Source: Acanthococcus lagerstroemiae
Lineage: Eukaryota > Arthropoda > Insecta > Hemiptera > Eriococcidae
Assembly: GCA_031841125.1 (NCBI GenBank)
Contig: CM063111.1
Span: 37,336,955 to 37,400,954 of the forward strand
Length of the DNA stretch: 64,000 nt
Direction of reading: 5' to 3'
Positions 32,121-44,017 of this stretch are shown one piece after another. The translations under genes and the position numbers were made by a program. The notes beneath the pieces are model-generated. The model did no database searches. It was not told the DNA's origin and saw only the letters and a program-made list of their open reading frames with translations. The stretch's first letter is position 1, and each line of letters starts with the position of its first letter.

Positions 32121-33389
32121 GCAATTGCATACTATTAAAGTTGAAGGGGTAAGAAGAAAAAAGAGAAGAAAAAAAAGGAATGATATTATTGTCTAACTGG
32201 GAGACTCAGGGGTGTAGTAACAAGTGATATAAAAACATAAGAATAACATATGTATGTATTTGAAACAGCGAACCGGATTTGAAAAGAGAGAGGGGGAGAG
32301 GGAGAGAAAAGATTGAAAACAATAAGATTCTATATTCGCGGAAGTTAGTTACCAGGGAGATTAGGACAATGCAAAATTGTCAGTTGTCTGAAGATTATGA
32401 TGAAGTGGGTACAGGATAGGTGGGTATTGTTAGAGGGGATGAGGGAACAGTTATAGTTCTTACAGGAACTGGAAGTTGGGAAAGAAGGTTAATCTCCGAC
32501 ACTAAAAGCAATCAAATCTAATTCAAAGTGTGGGAAAAGTGTGGATAGTAGCAGAAAGGGGGGAATTTGGAAATGTTGATATTATAGAAAATCCCAAGTC
32601 TATCGGGAAAATGTGAACTGTGTAGGTAGGTAGATGAGCATAGTTAATTTCTTATATTTTTACTCTGTTATTTGTAATAGGTATAACCATCTATATGGCT
32701 ATCAGTTGGCTGTCTAGTCTATTCAGTGTATCCTTCCGCAATTAAACGATAAAATTTCAAAATAGGCATAAAATTGGTTGAAAAGTATGTAAAGAGGTAC
32801 TCAGGTATAAAGTATTCTGTATTTATCTGTTTATTTAGCTACTTTTATTCATCAAGAGTTTATTTTCGAGTTGGTTTTTGTCAGTCAGTCCCCTAATGTG
32901 TAGTGGGACTTTTATAATTGTTGAAAATTGTGGGAAAATGGACAATAAATGAAACTAGTTAGTTAGAGAGGGAGGGGTAAAGAGAAAGTTTCAGGATATA
33001 TTTACCGAGGGAATGTAGCAAAAGTACGAGTATGGGTTGGAAGCTGTTATTCGGGTCTATTCCAATATGGATGAAAAATTTGCTTTTCTTTGCTCCTATG
33101 ATGTCTGATTGAAGCAACAGTTCCATTGTCACAACTTCACTATTATTAATACGCGCAAGTATGAGTATGTAAAGCACTCTATTTTGATCAGGTAGCTAAA
33201 AGAAACGTCCGACCGAAACCAAGAACTACACAAATATGAAGAAAATTTTGGAAATTTCTGGTACCTAATATATAAATATTACTCGTATTTTCCACTCTAC
33301 CTCTCACCAATCAGATAATTTTTATATTATATTACCTTCTTTTCAGTCTCTGTCTAATTAAAATACGATGTAAAATTAAATTTATGAAC
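32121..33389. other. Noncoding, purine-rich; no gene seen
   Basis: Gradual fading of the tandem field into AT-rich sequence with GAGAGGGAG tracts (32285-32310). Confidence 0.4.
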
Positions 33390-33955
33390 ATACTAGCTGA
33401 ATTACCCGTCCTTCGGACGGGCTCAAACATATGCATTAGTACATATGAAACGAAAGAACATGTAAATTCCCATACAGAAAAAAACAGGCGTTTGAAAAAA
33501 AAAAAAATGAAACATGACATTGTTTTTTCCTAAAATGGATAAGCTTTGTAATCTTTGGAAATTAAATAGAATTGCCCATTCTTTTTTATCTCTAAAATGA
33601 GATATGATCGAATTATCCTGTACATTTCACGTTCTCAATAGAAGTACTGAGCGGTACTTTTGCCCAAACATATGCAATAGTATGAAACGAAATTACATGT
33701 CAATTCCCATATAGAAATAAACAGGCTTATACTTATACGTTTTGATAATTTTCTTTAATGAAAGAAAATGAAGCATGAAATTGTTTTTTCATAAATGTGT
33801 GTGTAAGCTTCGTAATCTTTGAAAATTAAATCAGATTACCCGTTCTTCTCTATCTAAAAAATAAGAATTGATCAAATTATCCTGTACACATTTCACGACC
33901 TCAATAGGAGTACTGAGGGTGTTTTTGTTCATTGTCACGCCCTGCTTCAACAGTA
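33390..33955. repeat. Non-LTR/SINE-like fragment with tandem copies (period about 270 bp)
   Basis: It begins ACTAGCTGAATTACCCGTCC followed by TTCGGACGGGC, a hairpin-forming 5' end common in invertebrate RTE/SINE-like repeats (family knowledge). Words CAAACATATGCA, GAAACGAAA, ATTCCCATA.AGAAA.AAACAGG, GTAATCTTTG.AAATTAAAT and GAATT.(A/C)CC recur at 33398, 33568 and 33834. A degenerate piece also lies near 34500. Confidence 0.6.
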
Positions 33956-35280
33956 ATAAATAATACCTATCATAAAGAACTTATTACTACTTGTGACAGT
34001 TACTTTCAAGTTTTAAGCATTTTTGGATTTTTGGTGAATTTTTTCCCAAAAGTTCTCAAAACCCAAGATTGAGTGCTGCTCCCAATTATGGTTATTTTCT
34101 GATTTTCCAGCAATTCACTATAAAATATCCTCGCAAATGACACTGAGGCCTTCTAAGTTGTTCAAAATTCCAGGTGGGATTTTCTTGATCCGAACAACTT
34201 TTATATTAATTGACAACGACCCACAATTGGTAAGTAGATATAATAAATCAAATGAAAAATTATGTAGTTTACTTAAGTAAGCATTTCAAATTTATTTTAA
34301 AAACACGTCGACTCGTCTTATTTGACTTTAAGTATTTTAAAAACACATTAAAGTCGAGTAAATTCACAGTACCAATAATGAGTCTGAAAAAAGGTAGTAC
34401 CAATTGTGGGTCGGGCTAAAGTTTGATTAGAAAAAGTAACTGAAAAAACGTGAAATTTGGTCTTATAAGTTAAAGTATCACTTGTACTACACTTTTCATT
34501 AGATTACCCGATCATTCTCTTTGATTTTTCGCGATTTTAGCAAACTCCCCCCCCCCATTTTTTGAACTCCTTTATTCTTTCCGCACACACATATATGTGG
34601 ACCGAAATCGAAAATTCAAGCGGGAAAATGTTCCCTAGACTCTCCTCTACACAACCATATATAATACGTTGAGAAAATATTAATTTAAAGTACTTATCGA
34701 TTGTTTTTCACAGAATTGATATTTCAGAGACATGAAAAATAAGGCATGTTTTGATAACAACTTTGAAAAAAAAAATCCATCACAACAAACACATTGAGTT
34801 ATGAACTTGAAACCAACATGGATAGTGTAAAACATATGTTGGTCCTTCGAATGGAAGAGGTTTCACGGTTGTCCAATGCCTCGATCTAGCGAGAAAACTC
34901 GTTTTCAAAAAAAAATACTCACAATTGATGCTAGGCTCAGAATAGGTAGCTTACCTTGCTATCATATTATTTTTAATAAAATATTTCAGAATAGACCTCA
35001 GAGGATAAAAGTTCAAATGGTGATGGTTTACATTAATGAAAAATCGATAGTAAAAAAACGACACATGGCCTAGGTTTTGAACACCTGAAGCCCTACAAAA
35101 GGATTTTTGAAGTAAAAGTTCAATAATAAAAGAACGCAACATAGCCTGATCAACTGCAGTATGTACACTGACTCACTGAGACGCTTTTAGATGAAAGAAA
35201 CCCTGATTGTTCTATATTCACGATGTGTTATATAAAATACTTCCTGCTGGTCACACTGATCACTCTAAACCACCGCACTT
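33956..35280. other. AT-rich DNA, no gene seen
   Basis: No frame with splice or composition support. Confidence 0.4.
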
Positions 35281-38220
35281 CCCGATAAAGAATTTGGTTG
35301 CCCTGAAATTGCCCCGGACTTATTGCCCTGCAAAAGGCAACTGGTTGCCCTGTAATTGCCCTCCAGCACTCCAGCACCGACCAATCAGAACGCACTATTT
35401 TACTATTGCGTAAAAAGGCAACATGTTGCCCTCAAGTTGCCATCTGAGTTGCCTTTTCAGATTGCCCCATGGTTGCCCTATCGGTTGCCCTTCTGGATTG
35501 CCCTCGTGTTGCCCCATGGTTGCTCTCTCAGTTGCCCTTCTGGATTGCCCTCTGGTTGCCCTCTTGTTGCCCCATGGTTGCTCTCTCAGTTGCTCTTCTG
35601 GATTGCCCTCTGGTTGCCCCGTGGTTGCCCTTCTGGATTGCTCTCTTGTTGCCCAGTGGTTGCCCTTCCAGATTGCCCTCTTATTGCTCCATGGTTGCCT
35701 TCTCAGTTGCCCTCTTGTTGCCTTCTCAGTTGCCCTTCTGAATTGCCCTCTTGTTGCCCTATGGTTCCCAGGATGTTCAGTTCAGTACTACTCCCCCATG
35801 AAGACACACTCACTTATATCACAGGTGACAAAATGGAATAAAAGTGTAAAAGTCAAAGGCTATATTAACTGGAAAACAAGATTGAGTATATACATATTAT
35901 GTAAAAGAAGGGAATGAGGATGTAATCCAATAAAAATCCTCAAAGGAAATGAAAATGAGGTACCTATCTCTTATATATGGGTCATTCTACCGAAACCTTG
36001 ATAATTCATGCTTTTTTTGTTAAAAAAAAAAAATAAAGACAAAACATTATTACTTGTTTTTTCATCGAAATCATTTATATGCATATAATAGAACGTATTT
36101 ATGAGGTTAAACCAATAGCATACTTCCTAGGGGAGGAGACAGAGGGGGCTCAAAATGATAAGACCACTACGCTGAAGGAATGGCAGCCCACGTTGAAGGA
36201 ACTGTTGGCTATAGAAAGAAGTTCCTACGCGCACGCGTGCCCGTGTACTGTGAATGTGTGAATACGCACGTACTCTTCCACACGCACATCAATGAACTTG
36301 TATCAGTGCTGCCAGGTGCTCCGGATTTTCTAGTCAATCTCCGGATTGATCGACCTTCGGCAAAAAATATCTGAATTTTTGAATAATGTCCGGAAAGTTT
36401 GGGGAAAATCCGGATTTTCGTTGTTTTTTCTCGTTTTGTGGTTTATTCAACTTCTGATTAGTTTGAAATATTTTTCTGTGGCTGACTGCATTTTCACTGC
36501 ACTAAACTGGACTAGAAAAAATGTTTTCTCACTTTGTTACCTTAATAATTACTCAGTTTTCCTTCCACCCACAGCATCCTTTTTCAGAAATATTTGCTCT
36601 GTGTCTGTTTTCTGACAGGTTCAAATTTGACCACGGTGAAGGACAAAAAACCGAGAGACACGTTATCAAATATGGCTTGCGCATTGATTCTGATCGAGTC
36701 TATAACACGTACTGCATTACCAACTTGTTCACTGTACTCACAAAAACTGTACACACGCATCAGTTTATCCAAACACGCAGAGATAATATTTACAAAAAAA
36801 TTTTTGAAGTCCAATCCATGGCGAAGGACAATTATGTCGAAGGGATTTTTGAGCATTTAAATGAGATTTCCAAAAGGGGTAGGGGCACGATACTTCAAAT
36901 TCATAAAAAAGATACAATAATTTATCCTCTGAGTTTATACAGTATTAGAGGACCCTATTGTTTATACATTGCCAGATATCTATCTGGGACAAAAGTAACA
37001 AGGTTTCGGTAGAATGACCCGTATACATTATTAAAAATAGGATAATGAATGGCTGCGTCAGCATACAGCTATACAGTTACATATTATTGAATAGAATTGA
37101 CATTTGAAATATAAAGAATAATATGTGACCGGCTCTGAAGGAGTAGACCTTATGGCTAAATTATTGATTTTGAGATGTGAATGGTTTCTGAACTTTCGAA
37201 CCCTCCTCTTTCACGCATTATCGTGTGCGAAATAGCAAGATATGCATTCTAGGCGATGGTAGAGGGGCATTGATTACACCATATCATTGCAAAAATACGA
37301 GTAATGAGCGTACGGTTCGTTGTGTCGTTGTTGAGTAATTGAGGAGATGAGAATCAAAAGTGACTTTATCCAATTTTCATTTGAAATGGGTTAGTGAGCG
37401 TTCCTGACGGTAACGGAACATGAAAATGTTTGTCACGTACGTTTTGTGAGTTGCCTGCCTACCATATTAGTAGGAGAAACCGCCCAGGCCACGCGCAGTA
37501 AATCCATCAATTTTTCTCAGTTTCTGAAAACATTTTCTGGCGAATAATGTCACTTTTGATTCTAACCTCTGCTGCTTTAATGGCTTCTGCCGTTTTTGAA
37601 TATCTGCAACGAAGCATTGCAATTTGATCAAGCCAAATATGCGATATCTGGTGCAAATTCCGTGTGATCCACGACTAAAAAAATCAGCGGAATTTTCTGA
37701 TTCAGTCCGGCATGAATGCACCCTAAGAATGCACCATGCACAATCCTCTGATACCTGTCACTCTATAATGCTATGCTGCTACACGTTTCGTAGGTACACA
37801 GAAATATATACGGAAAACGTATTACGTTTAGCATGTACGTCTTACTTGTACTCACCTCTTCGAACGGCAACGGTGTAGAATCTGACTATACTTCAAATTG
37901 CTTCGCTTTTTCACTTTTAATAACGTATGAAATACAATTTCAGCAATCTTTCACGCAACACTCGTATCTCGGAAATACTGGACAAAGTTGTACAATAAAA
38001 ACTGTTTAACCGAAAGGCAACCAATGAGCAACCAAGAGCAACCAAAGGGCAACCAACGGGCAACCAACGGGCAACAGTGAAGTTTGCTGGAGAATATGAG
38101 GCAACTTCTAGAAGTGGGCGGTCCTTCAGCGTGGTTACCCTGTAGTTGCCCTAAAACGGCAACAGTTACCCTATTCTACAAGGCAACTACAGGGCAACCG
38201 TATTCAAATTATTTATCGGG
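35281..38220. mobile_element. Foldback-like element (2.94 kb) with TTGCCC-repeat inverted arms
   Basis: The left end CCCGATAAAGAATTT then GGTTGCCCTG mirrors the right end (reverse complement CCCGATAAATAATTTGAATA then CGGTTGCCCTGTAG). Left arm to about 35770 contains some 30 copies of GGTTGCCC-type units spaced about 12-18 bases. The right arm (38015-38200) contains the same words reverse complemented (GGGCAACCAA). Long inverted arms made of short tandem repeats define foldback (FB/Galileo-like) elements. The middle holds a second TIR element (35979-37020) and unassigned frames such as 37467-37721 (minus). Target duplication is not clear (flanks ACTT and TTCC). Confidence 0.7.
35979..37020. 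mobile_element. 1.04-kb TIR element nested in the foldback element
   Basis: GGGTCATTCTACCGAAACC at the left and its exact reverse complement at the right end (TIR of 22 bases). TATA (35974-35977) and TATA (37022-37025) flank it with one spacer base each. A frame of about 130 codons at 36600-37012 has no recognised transposase motif. Probably non-autonomous or too decayed to identify. Confidence 0.7.
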
Positions 38221-38284
38221 TTCCCGCTGTCACCTACATGCCAACGTATACAACCGGCAACTATTCGCTTCAAAACGAAAATGA

Positions 38285-38520
38285 ACCTCGTCTTACCCCT
38301 GTTCAATTACACCTCCGAAAGATCCACAAAAGTCGTCACTTTTTGGTAACTTTTGAGCTTATTTGTGGCTTAAGTACACAACATTGTAATTTTTTTTTCG
38401 CCACGAACCTTGTACTCGTCATTTCCTGTTTAATGGTACAACTTTCAACGAAATTGGTTCAGCGGTTGAAGCGTCTAGTGGCGCCCAGAAACAGCAACTT
38501 TCATTTATATAATAGATTTG
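38285..38520 (+). mobile_element. 3' end of an RTE-type non-LTR element
   Basis: ATTGGTTCAGCGGTTGAAGC, then CAACTTTCATTTATATAATA: this order (TTCAGCGGTT...ACTTTCATTTATATAATA) is the typical 3' end of invertebrate RTE/BovB-like repeats. It may be the far side of the fragment at 33390, with the foldback element inserted between. Confidence 0.5.
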
Positions 38521-38710
38521 TAATAAGTATGGGTTTAAAACTCAGTAAATCCTAATTTTTTGGATTAAAACCATATTTTTGGGTTAAAATGCCCACTTTT
38601 TCCATGTTTCAGTTATATTTAAACCATTTATAGATTAATTCTACTATTCTTATATATTTATGGAATATTTATACTAAATTGCTAAATTAAAAAATATCTC
38701 ATTTTATCGA

Positions 38711-38797
38711 TTTTTTCACGTTAGGTTCACATTTAAACACACATAGCTACTACGCTTTGCACTGCAAAGCGTAGTAGCTGAACCTAACGTGAAAAAA
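38711..38797. repeat. Inverted repeat directly before the cadherin-like exon
   Basis: Right arm 38763-38797 pairs with 38711-38728 (TTTTTTCACGTTAGGTTC) plus 38745-38761 (AGCTACTACGCTTTGCA). A 16-base stretch (38729-38744) interrupts only the left arm. The loop is one base, so this is a near-perfect 35-bp hairpin. Confidence 0.8.
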
Positions 38798-38798
38798 T

Positions 38799-39480
38799 GT
38801 GGACGAATGCATCGTTAATCCGTGTCGGAATGGCGGCAACTACTACAACGGCGGCGGCGGCGTACAGTGCGAGTGTCCGTCCGGCTACAGCGGCCAGTTT
38901 TGCGAGAACGAGAACAGCAGTAACGCCGTCAGCACCGCCATTGTCGGAAACATCTCCAGGCACGTGGCGGTGGCCAGCGCAGATGACTCGTTCGACAAGC
39001 TTTTGCGCATCGACTGGTACCTGATCGTGTTGGTCTCCGTGGCCGTTCCCACTGTCGTGCTGATCGCCGCCCTCGTGCTGAAGTGCTCGAAGCAGCGGCG
39101 CGAACGCGAACAGAAAAAGGCGGACGAGGAGGCGCGCATGCAGAACGAGCAGAACTCGGTGCATAGCAGCGTTACAAAGCGCGGCGACACGCACATGATT
39201 AGAAACACGTGGGGCCAGTGCGTGAAAAACGTGGACGCGGAAAACGCGGATTTATGTTACCCAAAACAGGTGTCCTATGCGGCGGTGTCCGCCGACTCCA
39301 ATATCGCTCCCGTGTACACGCTACAGCGGAGCAGATCTCAAAAACAGCTCAACGTTGACCCGCCGCTGCAGAGGCATAGCGTATGCAACAGGGTCTCCTG
39401 CAAAGATCTCGATAGTATTGTAAGGACAAGTACGCCGGCACCGTTGGATAACAGACTGTCATTTCACATTCTAATTTAAG
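38799..39480 (+). CDS. EGF domain, transmembrane segment and cytoplasmic tail of a cell-surface protein (Fat-like cadherin?)
   Basis: GC-rich exon. The frame reads NVDECIVNPCRNGG and CECPSGYSGQFC (a calcium-binding EGF module), a linker, WYLIVLVSVAVPTVVLIAAL (membrane segment, about residues 72-94), a basic stop-transfer KCSKQRREREQ and a 130-residue tail. The third EGF cysteine (GGxC) is a tyrosine. There is a stop at 39477-39479, followed at once by a perfect donor (G then GTGAGT). Another frame, closed only by a TAA near 39448, reads QTVISHSNL into that donor and matches the phase of exon 41251-41392, so a one-base indel near 39448-39458 is likely. At the 5' side an in-frame TGA (38790) sits 9 bases upstream with no AG acceptor between. 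Fat/Fat2 cadherins have EGF-TM-tail ends and a C-terminal TEV in FAT1 (family knowledge); the assignment is tentative. Confidence 0.65.
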
Positions 39481-40382
39481 GTGAGTGTTTTGAATGTTCT
39501 CTTTTAGTACTAGTTCTCATTATTTAAGAAATTACTCTGTGTATATATAAGACCTGAAATAGTTCCCTCCCACCTCCGTTGGGTAAAATTGCTGGTGAGT
39601 TCCGTCAAGTGTCTAAAAAAAGACCGACTGCAGGGATAGATTCGTTACCATGGCACTGATGCGATGCCCGAAAGGGTAGTTGCCGGTGCTGGGGGTGCGG
39701 TGTCCCAGGGGCCACTTTGGCACGCGTGCATCGCCACACCATTCAGGTAGAGAGATTGGCAGCAGGACAAAGAGGCAGCTGCGAGTCAGAGTGATGGAGA
39801 TAGCCGGTTTTTCAGGTAGACAGATAAAAGAAAGAATGAGAAGACGATAAGCAGACTTAAAGAACGACAGACGGCTGGTCAGGCAGAAACAAAGAGCAAT
39901 AGGAAGAAAGGTAGAAAGTCACGTAGAATGACCTAAAAAAAGTCAAGCAGTCAGGCAGAACTGGACAGATAATCACCCTTGACTTCATTTGAGCATTGGA
40001 GGCCAACCATACGTTTGATGATGTGTTTAGCGCACATGGACCCTAAGAGTACAGTCCCGTTAAGGTTTTGTTCCGGACGAAATTTGAGTTCAAGGGTATA
40101 TGAAGGAATCCTCAGCGTTAGCGTTAAAGACGCTTTCTAGCTTCCTTCGATTTTACGGGTTGTTTCTAGTTTAGTTTGAGCTTACAGAGTTAATATTATT
40201 CAGGTTGAGGTGAACTAGTGGGTTTTAACTCGAGTTAACCAGTACAAGCACCGAAGAATATAGAAATCGTGTTTGGTGGCCTGAGTTGTGTATCCCTGGG
40301 TTCTGCCCTGTCCTTCAAATTACTCGATCGGGTCCCGGGGTATTTGACGAGCACTTAATTTGGGTTAAAGTGTAGCGTCCGT
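39481..40382. other. Intron of the cadherin-like gene; repeat segment 39650-39735
   Basis: It holds the inverted partner of 10425-10510 and then purine-rich AGACAGATAAAAG tracts (39750-39960). No exon seen on the plus strand. Confidence 0.4.
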
Positions 40383-40887
40383 ATGTATGTAGTAGAGTTT
40401 CGGGCTTTTCTCTCCGCCAAACGAACATTGCGATTCGACGTGTTCGAGTGCACCGAGCTGGCCGACAACGAAACCAGTTATAAACGTCTCGTTGAAAATG
40501 CGGTATCGAAAAATGCGAACAGTGCAGTGGTCGGCGCAGAGCGCAGGGATACTCGAACGAGAGAATTCCGTTTGACGTGCTGCAGCATGGTACAGTCGCC
40601 GTCTCGTACAGCCGACGACACCCTATGCGATCGGTATTTACGCCTTCGAAATAAGTGAAGAAAAAAATTGTTTGCGATTCTAAAAACGTTTCCGAAAAAA
40701 TTCTATAACTTCCGAGCCGGAAACGCACCGTGAACCGGGCGTCGGTTGGCCGGAGGTGATTTTCCCGATCGGGAGGTGGCTCGGTGTACTCGACGAATAC
40801 TTGAAGCGGCCCTTGCGCTTGTAGCTCTGGACCCGGCTGAAAGGGTTGCTGCGTCTGGGCTACAGACGGAACCGGCGTTAAGAACAC
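40383..40887 (-). other. GC-rich island with a possible minus-strand exon (unrecognised)
   Basis: On the minus strand an acceptor-like CTGTAGCCCAG (ending about 40862) and a donor-like ACG/GTGCGT (about 40733/40732) bound 43 codons containing PGPELQAQGPLQVFVEYTEP. A second open stretch 40383-40646 follows in matching phase after a CATAG. Composition is gene-like, but both strands are open (a plus frame of 91 codons spans 40383-40658), and I cannot tell which, if either, is used. Confidence 0.3.
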
Positions 40888-41250
40888 GGTTCAGGGGGAG
40901 GGGTGTATGAAGAATCTAGACTGAATTTCAGTGGGGGGGGGGGGCTCGTCGTCTTAATCTTTCAAATTGAATCCCAGAATTTTCTGATCGTTTGGTATGC
41001 ACTGCCTGAAATGTTATGAGTTTTCTGTAAACAGAGATCTTTGTCTACCTAATTTTTCCGACTGCGGGTCGGAATTTCCCGATTCTTGGGTATGATGTCA
41101 CTAATGAGAAGCGGGACTTCTCTCCCCTCTCACTGACCAGCCCTGGCTACACATAGTTACAGTATATTACATGTTATGTATTTTGTATGAATTTCGGCTG
41201 AGATCGGTTTTTCTAACGTGTTTCTCGATTTCTTTTCTGTTGGATTATAG

Positions 41251-41392
41251 TTCGTTATCAAAGCAAGATAAAAGTGTTCAAAACAGTTCTTCGGTGCTTG
41301 ATAGTTCCATTGGCGGAGGTAGCACAAACGGCAGTAGTGTCTATGTGATAGAGGAACACTTCGCACAAACGTTATTTGCTACCGAAGTTTAG
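41251..41392 (+). CDS. Terminal exon of the cadherin-like gene, C-terminal PDZ ligand ATEV
   Basis: Acceptor TTTCTGTTGGATTATAG ends at 41250. The frame continues SLSKQDKSVQNSSSVLDSS, then YVIEEHFAQTLFATEV, stop at 41390-41392. T-E-V at the C terminus is a class I PDZ-binding motif; in vertebrate FAT1 a TEV end binds Scribble-type PDZ proteins (established for that family; transfer here is inferred). The exon needs two leftover bases from the previous exon, satisfied only by the shifted frame of 38799-39480. It is followed by a long 3' untranslated region. Confidence 0.65.
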
Positions 41393-42239
41393 CGGTTCTT
41401 GTTCCTTCAACTACCACATCGACAAATGGCTCGTATTCCTCGTAGCCAAGTTCACTTTAACTATTATTAATTTCAAGACTTAACCTTTACCCGCATAGAA
41501 AGAAAAGAAATAATTCTCGTTTTTTTTTTCGACTCGCGGCTGTCGTATGATTGTTTTTGTCGTTTTTTTTTGTTTCTTTTCTTTTCTTATGTTTGTGATT
41601 TTTTTTCGTAGTTCTGTAAGCGACCCTACCAAGAAAGAAGTGAAAACGCGTTAATTTTTTACAGTTTATTAGACTCATATTTTTCGTATGTGTAATTACT
41701 GACGATAGCCGAAATAGGACAATAATTAAAATTAATTTTTCGGCGAGTTTAAAAATAACGGATGTCTTCCTCTTTTCGACGAATATTCGAGCGCTAATTA
41801 CTAGTCACAGATAATTATTTTAATTTTAAAAACGCGAGAAACATGACATCCTTCGTGAAGTGACTTATACATACCATAATATATTTAGTATATTGTTTTC
41901 CCCTTTTTTTTTCTCTCATTTATTTGTTTTTATGTACACAGCTTATTAATTTATTTAGATAGATGTACGAGATTGTTATTTATTTTTGTATTGTGATCTT
42001 TATCGAAACAAAATTCTAAGTCAAATTTAAATGACGATTGATTGAACAGATAAATTCTTTTTTTGACTAAATAATGTAATGTTAAGTGTTTTTTGTACAC
42101 TGTGGATTAAAAGTATTTATTGTATTTGTTAATTTATTGTAATATACATTGTTGCCATTGAGTTTGTTGGACGTGATTAATTTAGTAGTAAAAACGTATA
42201 CTTATTGTTTCGTTAAACAAAAATAATGATAAAATAAAA
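41393..42239 (+). other. 3' untranslated region with poly(A) signal
   Basis: AT-rich, no frame. AATAAA lies at about 42233-42239 in GATAAAATAAAAAAGATG. The length of about 850 bases is usual for such genes. Confidence 0.5.
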
Positions 42240-44017
42240 AAGATGTTCCTGTTATTTGTAGGTTGTCTGATTTGTGGTGGAGGGGATTGGCCGCGTTATT
42301 AAGTGATAATCAAAAAATAGCGCCATGAGCGCGCATCGTGAAAATTTTCAAATTTGTTCGCGTGGTCACGCCCCTCTTACCTTTAATTGTTGCTTTTTTT
42401 TGTCTCGTATGATTTTTGTATTGTACTTAAATGTTTCTCAGACTATAGCGTTTAATTATGATTAAAGACTCAAATTTGTACATGTAAATTAAATGTAAAG
42501 AGAAAAGAAAATGTTTGTATTATTTGTAGAATAACGTATTGTTTATATTGGTTCGTTTTCAGTAATACATTTAATTATTTTAAAAACTTTGTCATTATTT
42601 TGCAATATTGGAGATTTCGCAGTGCTGACTATGAAGTGCCAATAAAGTTATCGAAGGTAACTGAAATCTGCAGATTTTCGATGTGGATAGGATGTCGCAC
42701 ACTACGCATGACTCAGTCTACACCTTTCTCCCCAACCCGAGGAAGTCCAACACCGTTGCGAACCGCTGATTTAGTATTGGTTTGCTCAGGAAGATCGACA
42801 CTCGTGCCTTCCCATTTCATTTTTAGAGAATGCTAAGCTGGTCCACAAGCCTTCAGAAATATGAATGCGGATAGCTGGCTGCACTGCGCGATATTTTAGT
42901 TTGGTAACGTTGCTTCAGCGCTCAAAACCTGGCGATGCATAGCAGGCGAGTAATGGACTGCTGAACTTGAGATACGCAATTTCTTATATAATTCTCGTAA
43001 AAATGGCGAAAGTGATAAATCTAAAAGGTAAATTGTGTCAAAATTACTGAATCTTTCTATTTACAAAAAACCAAGTCTCTCCTTTCCCTCTTCTCCAGCT
43101 GAAAAAAACTTCAGGATTTGAGACAAGATACTTTGGATTTCGAGACACGACAAAATTGAATATTCTGGAAAACGGACAGTCGGTACACAAAAGAGTTGCT
43201 CCTTTCAGTTACGGGGGAGTCAATTCAAAATTCGAGGAAAACCTCATAGAGACAAGACAGATTGACATTTATAGGAAAACAGATGAAGGCAGACATTATG
43301 TCAGATTGAGTTATGCCTTTACAGTGGGGCGAAGTGCGGAGAAAATAACAGGGGGGAAATAGCTAAGGGGCAGATATCTATTCTCTTTATATCTAGAAAA
43401 CCTGACCTCGCTACTTTGTCAGAAATCGGCTGATTTGCCTTCCTGAAAAATTTGGAAAATTAAAATGACAAAACTTGAGATAAACAGATAAGAAGAGAAA
43501 CAGTTAACTGAGCGAGAATGATGAGAAAAACAAGACAGGTCGACCGTCTACAGACTGACCGATGGACTGAAAGACAAAGAAAATGAAAGCGAGGCGCACT
43601 AGCATTCCTTGAGAATGAAAAACAACTTCCAGCGGATGGACGTAAATCAGTGCCGTTTATTTTCCCATGTATCTATCTGTCAATCAGTCAAGCGGATGAC
43701 CGTGTTTCAAGAATGAAACCAACAGGGCAGACCATGACAAGTAATTTTCATAGCGTCAATCTGGTCTAACCGAGCGTCTTAAATAATTTTAGGGGCCTAA
43801 AACTTCCCAATTGTTTGAATACAGTAAGTAGTAGAGACCAAACTAAAGCCGACCATCAATATCCTCCATCCAGCCGTTCATCTATCCACGAATTCAAGCA
43901 ATCAACCAATGAACTACGTGAACAATTACAGTTACCAGAACACCAGAACCATAACCAGCCAACCAATTCAACAGTTAAAAATCCAAACCGGAACTAACCA
44001 ACCAAGTGAACGGTAAA
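42240..44017. other. Intergenic DNA, no gene seen
   Basis: It contains a second possible AATAAA near 42640 and purine-rich tracts (43400-43620). Frames of up to 78 codons have no supporting features. Confidence 0.4.

Noticed and set aside
35356..35917. Three overlapping plus-strand frames of 90-164 codons rich in Leu, Pro, Ser, Cys
   Set aside because: They only translate the GGTTGCCC tandem repeat in all frames; composition is fully explained by the repeat.
36521..37012. 163-codon plus-strand frame inside the nested TIR element
   Set aside because: No transposase or other motif recognised; kept only as a note in the element entry.
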